Of a stretch of 64,000 nucleotides of DNA, positions 23,821-33,802 are shown in pieces. How positions within the stretch are numbered: position 1 is the first letter of the stretch; each line of letters starts with the position of its first letter. The DNA is taken from the NCBI GenBank assembly GCA_021209875.1, contig JAGYVD010000009.1, positions 1,984,001-2,048,000 of the forward strand, read 5' to 3'. The notes beneath the pieces are model-generated. The model was not told the DNA's origin. It was given only the letters and a program-made list of their open reading frames with translations, and did not search any database. The position numbers and the translations under genes were made by a program. Source of the stretch: Rosellinia necatrix (taxonomy: Eukaryota > Ascomycota > Sordariomycetes > Xylariales > Xylariaceae).

Positions 23821-25518
23821 CTACTTTGTTTTCAGTCCTCCAGTTCTCTCGACATCGTCAGCCACAACAACACTACCTGGATGATCCCCTTTTGGGACAT
23901 GTTGTTTAGGGCCTGGTACAACAGCTTCTTGTATATCGGTTGAGTTGAGCATCATGACAATCTTGATCGGGGTCAAGTAGAGTAAAATGACACTGATGAG
24001 CCAAGTACCAACTAGTATAGTCGGGATCGCGATGACCACTAATATTGATAGTGTATCAACATCTGGACTCAGGACTAGGAAGCCTGGATCTCTCGGAACT
24101 TGGCCTGCATCGCTGATAGCGGCGTTGGGGACACGTCCCTGTGCGTTATCGGGATATAAGGTTGTGTCGGTCAAGCAGTTGACGGTGCTAACATAAGCTG
24201 CTACTACGAGACGCTCGAGGTCGTCGTGAACGCTACTATTTCCGGCGTCAAATATTGAGCCAAGGGCCGTTGTCGACGACAAGAGAGCGGACTTTTGTAG
24301 ATGAGTCCCGACGTCGTATACAGAGGATACGCCGACGTATTGCGCTAAAGTTTCTTGTAGAAACTTTGGTAGGTTTAGGCCCGGGACTGCATCGCTCGTC
24401 AACTTGTCGGTGGTGGTGGTATGGCCGCGGTATGACCATACTTTGTCTTCCCAGCACGAAAGCCCCGGCCGCCCAGGACGCACAGAATACTCGGTGCCCA
24501 CGACCCCGGGCGCTACGGCATCAGTAAGGTACCAAGGGTCAGTCCCACTGCTGAAACTAGTTCTATTGACCGTGGAGAGGATGGCTCCCCACGTATGGTT
24601 ACTCCCGTCGAGCGTGCCCGGGATCGACTCCACGTTGACGTAAAAAGTAGCCGAGGGCTCTTTACTGTCGAGTAAAGAAGCGGTTGCTTGTATCCTGGCG
24701 TCAAATTCGTCCCTGAATGTAGTATTATAATAGTCTATAGCAAGAAGCGCACCGTCGAATTCGACTACTCTAGTGGCATAATACCAGTTGTACTCTGTAA
24801 CGCAGGAGCCGGTGACATTGAGTGTGAGATCGAAATATTGTTGTATGCCCAAATCTGCGCCTGTAGCCCCATAGCTATAATCGATGCGCAAGATATCGCG
24901 GCCCGTCGCAGTTTGTCCCAGCAGCTCTGCCGGGCTCACTCTTACACTCTCGCGAAGCTCCTTGTTGGCCACGACGCTTCCAAGTGCACGGAAGAACCGC
25001 GGGACTTCCAAGGCGAAGCGAGCAGTTTGGACTGATTGGGAGTCTGATCCCGCGCTGGGCACGTAGATGGCCTCGGGACGTACGGGCGCGGCGTGACCAA
25101 GGGTGATGTATGGGGGCACCACGACTCCCGTAGCGACCTGCGCGACATAAGCCGCGAGGGAAAGAAAGATGGTGACTAAAACCCACGGCTTTACGCAAGT
25201 CGCCCAACCCAATGACATTATCTCTACCACCGAATCAGCGAGGTCGGCCTTTTTATTCCAGAGGGCGACAGCGTGGGGGCTGATCTTGGTGACATCCCGT
25301 CCGCTGTTCCTCGAAGGATAGTAGAGAACAAGACTGATGATTATAGTCCAGAAGCGCACCAACGCCAGGGTAATTATCATAGAATAAGCGGCGTTGAGCT
25401 GTTTACCAACCCAAGAAGGCACGGCGACAGCATCCCATGATGTTGTGTTGGTGGAATAGCTGAACCGCTGCCAGAGCTGGTAGGTATCCTCGAGCTGTGC
25501 GACGGTTGAAACGACCAT
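23821..25518 (-). CDS. Fungal three-helix membrane protein with large ectodomain
   Basis: Single open frame of 565 residues, no intron needed. Topology by eye: a hydrophobic helix at about residues 46-68 (SMIITLALVRFWTIIISLVL), a second near 110-130 (WVLVTIFLSLAAYVAQVATG), a region of about 370 residues rich in sequons (NVT, NTT, NHT, NRT, NSS), a third helix near 500-525 (ILVVIAIPTILVGTWLISVI), and a short charged tail. The ectodomain also has scattered cysteines. This architecture is common among uncharacterised fungal plasma-membrane proteins that occur in large lineage-specific families. No enzymatic or transport motif is present and no function is assigned. ATG at 25518 is the only start that includes the first amphipathic segment. 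Confidence 0.75.
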   Translation of the reverse strand: MVVSTVAQLEDTYQLWQRFSYSTNTTSWDAVAVPSWVGKQLNAAYSMIITLALVRFWTIIISLVLYYPSRNSGRDVTKISPHAVALWNKKADLADSVVEIMSLGWATCVKPWVLVTIFLSLAAYVAQVATGVVVPPYITLGHAAPVRPEAIYVPSAGSDSQSVQTARFALEVPRFFRALGSVVANKELRESVRVSPAELLGQTATGRDILRIDYSYGATGADLGIQQYFDLTLNVTGSCVTEYNWYYATRVVEFDGALLAIDYYNTTFRDEFDARIQATASLLDSKEPSATFYVNVESIPGTLDGSNHTWGAILSTVNRTSFSSGTDPWYLTDAVAPGVVGTEYSVRPGRPGLSCWEDKVWSYRGHTTTTDKLTSDAVPGLNLPKFLQETLAQYVGVSSVYDVGTHLQKSALLSSTTALGSIFDAGNSSVHDDLERLVVAAYVSTVNCLTDTTLYPDNAQGRVPNAAISDAGQVPRDPGFLVLSPDVDTLSILVVIAIPTILVGTWLISVILLYLTPIKIVMMLNSTDIQEAVVPGPKQHVPKGDHPGSVVVADDVERTGGLKTK

Positions 25519-26532
25519 TTTCGTGATGAAGATGTGCGGTGCTTGAAACCGATGGGATTAGATTACCATGATAGAATGGAACGCCCCCGAGAGAATTATT
25601 TACACTGTAAGAATAATTACCGGAAGAGGCACGGATGGGCTGAATGCCTATCTAATATCTACATCGCTTCCCAGCCGCCAGCCTCCCACCTCCCACCTCC
25701 CACACCCATTTACGTCTTATGAAGAACCTATCATGGACCCTCGACCGATAGGACTCATCACTTTTTGGCAGAGCCTCTCTTTTTTTTGGAATACCGGGGT
25801 CTGTAGGACGATGCAAGGCGGGCGCGGGTGCACACAGAAGGCACCTCACGGGGGCTGCCATGTCAACCATCCGATTCCCTCTACGACACATCGATATCCG
25901 CACGCACATGCGAGAAGATGGTGTGGCCTGCTTGGGTCGTTGGGTGATGGCTGCCGAGTGCCAATACATATTCAGCTGGTGCAAGAGGTCCCCGAAAGCC
26001 CGTGTCATTCGTCCAAGGCATGCAGCGTGGTGCCCGAAATGCACGAGGGTTGTATGCGCCCACAAATGCTGCTCCCGGCATATCGAAGTGCACATCCACG
26101 GAGCTACGACATGTGCAAACCATTCGTCTCTCGTATTTGCTCGTAGGACTTGACGTGGGCCCATGCCATAGGCCCATCAATCCATCAATTCCGTGTCGGG
26201 CCAGTGACTACACCTACACACGGGCATGGGGTGCCGCAATAGACGATCCGTTGCATCCATACGTTGGAGATCCACCGTGAGGCTCAATTATGCTATCCGA
26301 TTCACATAGTCAAGTAGAGAATAAAGTAAGTGAACTCCCGGCGTGATTAGACCTCGGCACGACCACTGCTCTTCATCCGGTCATATCATTCCTGGCATTG
26401 GGCTTCCCAACGGCTGCTCTCTATCTGACAAGGTTAAGCAGTTAATCTTGCCCTCTCTCATTCGTTAATTCCCTTTCCACCACCCGTGGTTATATAGATC
26501 TACATAACACAAAGCTATACCCTTGCTCAAAA
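25519..26532. other. Intergenic region between divergent surface-protein genes
   Basis: About 1 kb separating the membrane-protein gene (leftward) from the fasciclin gene (rightward). Open frames of 170-190 codons occur on both strands at 25568-26164 but are low in family likeness and overlap each other, so none is called. Confidence 0.5.
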
Positions 26533-27994
26533 ATGCTGCTCAAGCCTTGGGTTACTGCCCTGTTCCTCCTGGGCCTTACAAGCCCGGTGGTTTCCAGGTC
26601 TAATCGCGGACTTATCGACACCCTCGTGGCCTCGGGGGCTTCCAAGTTCGCCGCCCACATCAAGTCCGATCCGGATGTGCTCCAGCTCTTCCTCTCCGGC
26701 CAGTTCCAGACGCTCTTCGCCCCCGACGACACCGCTTTCGACGACGTTGCTCTGCAGGCAAGAGACCTTACCCCGACACAGCGGCAGATGTTGGCCTTCC
26801 ACGCCGTGAGGGGGGAGACCAGCCTCGGCATCGCCAGTCGGGCCATCCCCGGTTCCGTCTTCGAGACCGCCAACGAATCTCCGCTCCTCGACGGCAGGGG
26901 ACAGCGAATCGTGACCGACACCCGGCCCGCCAACGTCACGGTGTTTACGAAGCGCTGGAACCACCAGCCCGACCAACGCCGGGAGACGGATGCCGGCTCA
27001 GGACCGCCCCTCAAAATCACAACCGGCCTCGGAAGGGCCACCAACGTGATCAAGGGGGACATCGAGTACGATGGCGGTCTAATCCACGTCACTGACAGGT
27101 CCGTAACAAACCCCTGATCCTCCCTCCCCCTTCCCCACGTAACGTCCCCGTGGCAAAAAAAAAAAACCGTAAGGCAAGCCCCGTTGCCAGCTAACATGCG
27201 CCGCCGCGCGACCACCAGCTACTTCACGCTGCCGCAGCCCCTGAGCTCGACGTCCCAGGCGACCGGGCAGGTGGGCTTCTCGGGCCTGCTGGCGGACGGC
27301 GATATGGGCGGCGCGCTGGACGCGACCAGCTCGGTGACCGTCTTCATCCCGTCCAACGCGGCCTTCGCGGCGGCCAACACGACCGGCGCGCCCGCGCCCG
27401 CGCTGCTGTCCGGCCACGTCGTCGCCGGCGACGTCAGGTACCTCCCCGACCTCGTCGACGGCTCGTTCCTCCGCGCCCAGTCCGGCGAGGTCCTCGCCGT
27501 CAGCGTCCGCGACGGCATCTACTACGTCAACGGCGCGCGCATCACGCAGGCGAATCTCGTCCTCGCCAACGGCGTCGCGCACGTTGTGGACAAGGTTGGT
27601 TTCTTAACCCTTTTTTTTTTTTCCCTTTCTCCCCCCCCGCATGAGAGACATCCGAGACTGAGTTGATTGCGCAACTTCATGATACTAATACTTTTTGTGA
27701 TTATAGGTCCTCATATCCCAGCCACTCCCAACAACGTCACTCCCACCACCAGCGCCAGTCCCAACAACGTCACTCCTCCCAGCGCCAGTCCCAACAACGT
27801 CGCTCCTCCCAGCGCCAGTCCCAACGACGTCGCTCCTCCCAGAGCCAGTCCCAACAACGTCGCTCCTCCCAGCGCCAGTCCCAACGACGTCACTCCCACC
27901 AGCGCCAGTCCCTACCAGCGCCTCGGCCAAGACGGCAACCCTGCCGGGGATGCTTGCCATGGCCATCCCTATGGCACTGCTGTTATTGATGTAA
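26533..27994 (+). CDS. GPI-anchored protein with two fasciclin (FAS1) domains
   Basis: Probable cell-surface adhesion protein. CDS is join(26533..27098,27219..27594,27707..27994), 409 residues. Residues 1-21 are a signal peptide. FAS1 domain 1 (about 25-185) has TLFAPDDTAF, the conserved H of LAFHAVRG, and ends GGLIHVTD. Domain 2 (about 190-314) has VTVFIPSNAAF, LLSGHVV and NGVAHVVDK, the standard FAS1 landmarks. The third exon encodes a Pro/Thr/Ser stalk built from a decapeptide (APVPTTSLLP and variants) followed by ASAKTATLPGMLAMAIPMALLLLM, a hydrophobic C-terminus typical of a GPI-attachment signal. Both introns join FAS1 text in phase. Fungal FAS1 proteins of this design are wall or membrane adhesins; that role is inferred. 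Confidence 0.88.
27720..27910 (+). repeat. In-frame 30-bp tandem repeat encoding a decapeptide stalk
   Basis: About six tandem copies of a 30-nt unit (GCGCCAGTCCCAACAACGTC plus ten bases) encode APVPTTSLLP-like decapeptides in the last exon of the fasciclin gene. Copies differ by single substitutions, such as CAACAACG versus CAACGACG and A versus E at the first residue. Units of exactly ten codons allow copy-number change without a frameshift, so stalk length may vary between strains. Confidence 0.85.
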
Positions 27995-29903
27995 TCGAAT
28001 GTCTGCCCTTTTGGATTTATTTTTAGCTAGAATCTCGGGGAGCGGAAATCGGCGAGTATGTCTAATGGTTGTCTGTCTGTCTGTCTGTCTGTCTGTCGGC
28101 ATATTGGGGCGGTTGTAGGCTTTATGAAAGTCGCTAAAATGGCCCTTTGAACTTAAGCTAAGCTACTACACTACTATAGAAAAGGGGTAGAGTGGGGGAA
28201 GCTTCCCTCTCTTCCCATCCCGCTCTCCGGGAACCGGAGGAGTCTTCGGCCGTACAAGCAGCTATAAAGCAGTCATATGGCTGCGTATGTGCATCATTGT
28301 TTGTATCGCTATACGACTGCATGATTTCGGGTCCAGACGTCTACGTTCAAAGGGTCATGATGGCTTGGGTCTAATTAGGTATTGCTTGGCTTGTGGCGGA
28401 TTGGAATATGCGGGGTTTATTTAGTTTGGTTACTGTCAACTGCAATTACATACCTAGGTACGAGGTAGATAGCTTTCAAACAGAAAGGCACGGTTGGTTC
28501 GCTTTGACGTAGAACTAGCCTCATTAGGAAGCCATATTCTTCTCCCTGGGCTTTTCTTTTTCCCCTTTCCCCCCTTCCCCCTTTTACACGTAGTTTACAC
28601 ACCTTTGTTCATTCATATTACCGAGTCCTCCAGTTCGCGTCTGGGGAAACTGGGGAATATGCGTGATGCGCCCCGCAGCGCCCAACTGTCGAGTTTTCTA
28701 ATCGCGTTCTAATCGGTAAATAAAAGAAAAGTCGATACGAGAGGAGCTGAGCGGGTCGGGGTTCGTCGCCTCCGTTTCTCTCCCTTGCCGTTACTATTGA
28801 CCATTTCAATTTGTAGAATCACCTATAAGAGAAAAAAAAAAAAACCTTTAGCATACTAATACATATGTACCTAGTTAAGTAGTTATAATTAGCTCCACAT
28901 CCCTCAGAACTAGGGCCTGAATACCACGGACGCTTGTGGTCCAATGCTTCTCAACTTATACCCTGTCACTATATAGAGGCGATAAATGCAAACACCCAAC
29001 ACACCGAACTAATCAATCCGTGGTTCAGATGCAAACGATTAAAATGCCGTTCCCAGACCGCTGTGTCTTAAATGCGGTAGACAAAGCCGTCGTAGATCAC
29101 AATCAGTACAAGAAGCACGAGACAGGACCGTAAGCGAGCAACAAAGAACGGCCCGCTACGGTTGGTCAAGAGAGATCCGGGCGTATGGGCGGAGAGGACC
29201 CCGCAAATAACCGCCATCGCCGCTAGTATGGAAGCGGGTTCCGGGGACAGAAAAGAGGCCTATCCCATAGAGGCAAGAGATCTATAAGATTCCCCCCTCC
29301 AAAATCGGAGAACACGGCATTAGTATTGTTATTATTGTTTTTTTTTTTTTATGGCCTGCGACAAAATGTACGGCATCCGGAAAACTCTTCTGAGACTAGC
29401 GGACAGGATCCGGAAGCACGCCACTGCCGGCTGTCACATGATGCTAGGTCAGGGACGAGGGACGAGGAGCGATTGCAGGGCAAGCTCGCAGAACAGCACC
29501 ATCAATTCCAAACACACACCAAGGGATGTACGTATGTAGACCTTTTCCCTCCACCTGAAGCTCGGCCCGATGGATATCATGCGGCCGTCTTCGTGGCACA
29601 CTAGCGACTACACTAGAGATGTTGTGAGGTGACTATGTTTACGCAACGTTCCATTCCACGATGTCTACCTGCGATGCCGACGAGAGATCCATGGACAAGA
29701 CCGGGATGGCCGCGTCTGAAAGTGGAAAGCGGCGTTAGTGTGTTCACTTCGTTTTGAGCAGGTGACCATAAAGAAAAATTTCCTGTGACTTATATATATA
29801 TGCGTATATATATAAGGCACGGCATGGTAAGGGGATAGCAGCTTGAAAGCCCGCCTTCAGCTTCTCTGCTCTGGTGACCCCATTCCATTATCTAGTCTTC
29901 AAA
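27995..29903. other. Intergenic region containing the abfB promoter
   Basis: A GTCT tetranucleotide run of about six units lies at 28073-28096. No coding sequence was recognised in 1.9 kb. Within the abfB upstream part, three words fitting the CreA consensus SYGGRG occur at 29189-29194, 29199-29204 (reverse) and 29241-29246, and an inverted TATA tract sits at about 29789-29816, roughly 90-115 bp ahead of the abfB start. Confidence 0.5.
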
Positions 29904-31570
29904 ATGATATCTCGGGCGGTACTTGCTCTTACGGCCACGGCCTCCCTCGCGGCCGCTGGTCCTTGCGATATCTACTCGTCAGGTGGAACTCCTTGCGTGG
30001 CTGCTCACAGCACCACCCGTTCCCTCGTAAGTCGCCTTTTGTGAACTTCTTCTCTCTCATGTTCCCACCTGGCCTCCTGAGCGCGAAGCTCCCAAACCAA
30101 CTACGAACATATCGTCGAAGCCCCCCTCACCCCTTTGGGTCCCTATAAATCCCACTGAGGGTAATATGTACTGATACTGGGGTTCTGTAGTACGATGGCT
30201 ACAACGGCGTCCTTTACCAGGTCGTCCGCGGCTCTGACAATGCCACCACTGACATCAGGCCGCTCTCCACCGGCGGCGTAGCCAACAGCGGCACCCAGGA
30301 CACCTTTTGCAAGGGCTCGACGTGCCTGATCTCCATCATCTACGACCAGTCCGGCCACGGCAACCACCTGACGCAGGCTCCCCCCGGAGGTGCCGCCAGC
30401 GGCCCCAACGTCGGCGGTCTGGACTACCTCGCCGGCGCCTTCGGTGCCCCGGCCACCCTGGGCGGGAAGAAGGTGTACGGTGTGTTCTCGTCGCCTTACA
30501 CCGGGTACCGGAACAACCGGCCCAACGGCATCGCCCGAGGGGACGACCCCGAGGGCATGTACGCCATCTTCGACGGCACCCATTACAACACGGGCTGCTG
30601 CTTCGACTACGGCAACGCCGAGACCAACTCCCAGGACACCGGCAACGGCCATATGGAGGCTATCTACTTCGGCACCGGCGACGGCTCGGGCCGCGGCACC
30701 GGAGCTGGTTCGGGCCCCTGGATCATGGCCGATCTGGAGAACGGCCTGTTCACGGGCATCGACCCCATCAACAACCAGGGCAACCCGACCGTCAACTACC
30801 GTTTCGTCACGGCGGTCGTGAAGGGCCGCCAGGGCCAGTGGGCCATCCGCGGCGGCAACTCCAACTCGGGCACTCTGTCCACCTTCTACAGCGGCGCGCG
30901 CCCCGCCAACGGCTACAACCCGATGAGCAAGGAGGGCGCCATCATCCTCGGCATCGGCGGCGACAACAGCAACCGCGCGCAGGGCACCTTCTACGAGGGC
31001 GTCATGACGTCCGGCTACCCTACCGACGCAACCGAGAACGCCGTCCAGGACAACATCGTCAAGGCCGGCTACGGCACCACCTCGTTGATGAGCGGCCCGG
31101 CCCTGAATGTCGGCTCGCGCGTCTCGTTCCGCATCACCACCCCCGGCTTCACCGACCGCTACATCGCCCACGACGGCGCCACCGTTAACACCCAGATCGT
31201 CTCCAGCTCCAGCGACGGCGGCCTGCGACAGCGCGCCAGCTGGACCGTCCGCACCGGCCTCGGCAACAGCGCCTGCCTCTCCTTCGAGTCCGTCGACAGC
31301 CCCGGCTCCTTCATCCGCCACAGCGCGTACAAGCTGATGCTCAACGCCAACGACGGCAGCAAGATCTTCAACGAGGACGCCACCTTCTGCCCCCAGGCCG
31401 GCGTCAACGGCCAGGGCAGCACCATCCGCTCCTGGAGCTACCCCGCCCGCTACTTCAGGCACTACAACAGCCTCGTCTACATCGCGGGCAACAGCGGGCC
31501 TTTCGAGTTCGATAACCCCGCCGTCTTCAACGATGACGTCAGCTTCGTCACCGGCGCCAGCTTGGCCTAA
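29904..31570 (+). CDS. abfB: Alpha-L-arabinofuranosidase B, GH54 with CBM42
   Basis: Secreted exo-enzyme that removes arabinofuranosyl side chains from arabinoxylan and arabinan. CDS is join(29904..30026,30191..31570), 500 residues, the usual size for the family. Signal peptide at 1-18 (MISRAVLALTATASLAAAG). The mature protein starts with the family text PCDIYSSGGTPCVAAHST. The GH54 jelly-roll catalytic domain follows, with IMADLENGLF carrying the probable nucleophile Glu (about residue 224) and LGIGGDNSN carrying the probable general acid Asp (about 299), by analogy with the Aspergillus kawachii enzyme (E221 and D297). CDYG/CCFDYG cysteines for the catalytic-face disulfides are present. The C-terminal CBM42 beta-trefoil starts near 340 (RVSFRITTPGFTDRYIAH) and contains LRHxxY-type repeats such as FIRHSAYKL and YFRHYNSLVYI. 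The intron joins SL to YDGYNGVLYQV. Very GC-rich third positions. Confidence 0.96.
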
Positions 31571-33802
31571 ACATCCTCGTCTGAGCGCTGCCGAGGTTTT
31601 CGCTAACTCCACCGGTCGTATACTATGCTATAGAGGGCGGAACACGTAGATTCTTACATCTGCCGAGCAGGCTAGACCTAGAAGATTTGTTTCTTCAACA
31701 CATATATACAGTTATACTCTTTGGATAGATAGCTACCCGGTTTCGAGTCCACGGGCCTCGCGCTGCTGTTGTTTATAGAGAATTTAATTCATTAGCCCAA
31801 ACTATCAGGTTCTCACACGACCCCTTTGGTGAAATGAATCTCTGTGAAATGCCAAGTGTAAAGTGTAGATCGAATCCAATCCCCGACGTACAGTCCGGTA
31901 TACCAAGGAGCATTGTACGGGGCCGATTGGTTGTCTCCTGGCAAACGAAAAACAGGCTATTTGTTAAAGCCATTCAGGGGTGTCGCAGAAAGTATGAGTT
32001 GCGGTGGACTCTAGTGCGGACCTCTGGTGCGGACCATGGTGCACAAGAGTATAGGTGTTCCGGAGCAGTGGCGGGTACGGCCCAGCATTCCACCCATCGT
32101 TCGCTTGATGTTAGCTTCCCTGTTTTGCGCTCTCTCGTTGTCACCTGCCCACTAGAACAAGACAGGTGGTAGAGGTAGAGGAATCATGGTTTGACGAAGT
32201 ATGTCCGAAATAGGTAAATTGCTCGTTAGCTATGTTTAAGCAATTTCGCCGAGGCACTAGGGGATTAGCTCTAGACTTGGTGCCCTGAGTGTAGGGCTGG
32301 TGGGTGGCACTTAAACAGACTATGTGGCGGGGGCTCCGACGAAACGCTTGAGCTAACGGCTCACGGGTTTGGCAGGCGGTCTGCTACCCATCCTAGTCTT
32401 AGGTAATTGTCAATGCGGTGCCTGTCAAGGGGGTTGCCTATCGCTGGTCATTGACATCGACGGAGGCCGGGCGGCGGCTTGTTTTCTGCCTCAGGTGAGC
32501 TCGGCGCCAACTCGGCTTTCCGATTCTTTACTAGGGACTCCCCCGGATTCCGCCCAGGATGGATATGCGCGCTACTGTACGTACGGGACTGGGAAAGCAA
32601 GCTAGTCTACAAGCTAAGGGCGGATAAATTAAGTCTCTTGCCAACTTCCCAAGACGGGGACCCGAAGGTGCGGCAAGTTCCAGGGCGCCTCGCAGGCTCC
32701 TGCATGATGGATCGTCGAGCTGGAATTGCCTCACGTTTCCTGCCCGTGTCGAACATGCTTTGGGCAAAGGCATGTTCCCCAGGCCGGCACTGACAAATAT
32801 CGCAGCCCTGTGTTTTGCGCTACTCGGGCTGGACTGGCCTGGACACAGCGTGGTGCTGTTGAGCTGGCCTTCACATGGCGGACACATCGTCTTTTGCCCG
32901 TTCTAGGCAGGTGGTGTTGCAAAATGCCATTAGTTTTCATGCTCGTTCTAACTCGGGGGAAGGGGTAGAGTCCGTCCCTGGTTGTCGATAAATCCGCCTC
33001 GGCGTTTCTCGACAGTAGTGTTGCGGTAGTGCTATTTGCGGTGGCGAGATGCATACCTTGGCATACCAGTGAGTTGGATGGTGAAGCGAACACGACCTCT
33101 GCCAAGTTTAAATCCGAAGAGAGCGCGTAGAGGGGTTATCCCCTTATCCCCCTTATCTAATCCCCAGTCAGGTAGGCGCCTGCCCAGGTACCTGGTTATC
33201 ATTATCTTATCTTCATCTTATCTCACCAGTAGGGCGGATCTCGGGCGGGGAGCCCCATGGTTGGTCCAAAGTTTGTGCACGCACGCACCACACACACTCA
33301 CCGTATGGATGGGCTCCTCCACTAAAAGATGCAGACCCGCCGTGACGTTCCTGTCTCGGCAGTGGTTTCCGTTCTTCCTCTCCCCTCCTTGACCTTTGAC
33401 CTTTGACCTTTGACCTTTGACCACCTAACAACATCAAATTTCCCAAGTTATCACGCAAATCTTGTTGCAATTAAGGGCTTCATAGAGCGGGTAATCTACT
33501 TAGGTATTGCATAATTGCACTCACATGCAAGGCCTCTTAGGGCTGGTACTTGTAAAAGCCCTCTGAGGACTCCCCTCTAGCTAGCCTGGCTAGGTAAAGC
33601 TTAAGTGCAGCCAGGTAAGGAGGTAGGCAGTTTACTCCAGCCTATTGAGTAGCAGTCTCACTGATGGACAGCTTGCGGGTGATCGCGAACATTATCAGTT
33701 GTCAACGTTGATCTTCATTATTTAGCTAGAGAGCCTTGGGCCATAGAATGCTCCAGTCAACCATCGAGAACCACAGATGACGCGGTTTTAACACGAAAAA
33801 GA
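31571..33802. other. Intergenic region, no gene recognised
   Basis: About 2.2 kb. The only structured element seen is a heptamer repeat, TTTGACC, repeated about five times at 33385-33422. Base composition falls across this interval from the GC-rich abfB side to the AT-richer block on the right. Confidence 0.55.

Noticed and set aside
25568..26180. Overlapping 170-192-codon frames on both strands
   Set aside because: Residue content is Cys/His/Arg-rich without family likeness, the frames overlap on opposite strands, and neither has a credible splice or start context.
26490..27215. 241-codon open frame antisense to the fasciclin gene
   Set aside because: It is a shadow of the GC-rich FAS1 exon, with no recognisable domain and no splice support.
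30143..31612. 489-codon open frame antisense to abfB
   Set aside because: It mirrors the very GC-rich abfB coding exon and its product is Ala/Gly/Val/Asp-rich low complexity; such antisense frames arise from strong GC bias at third positions.
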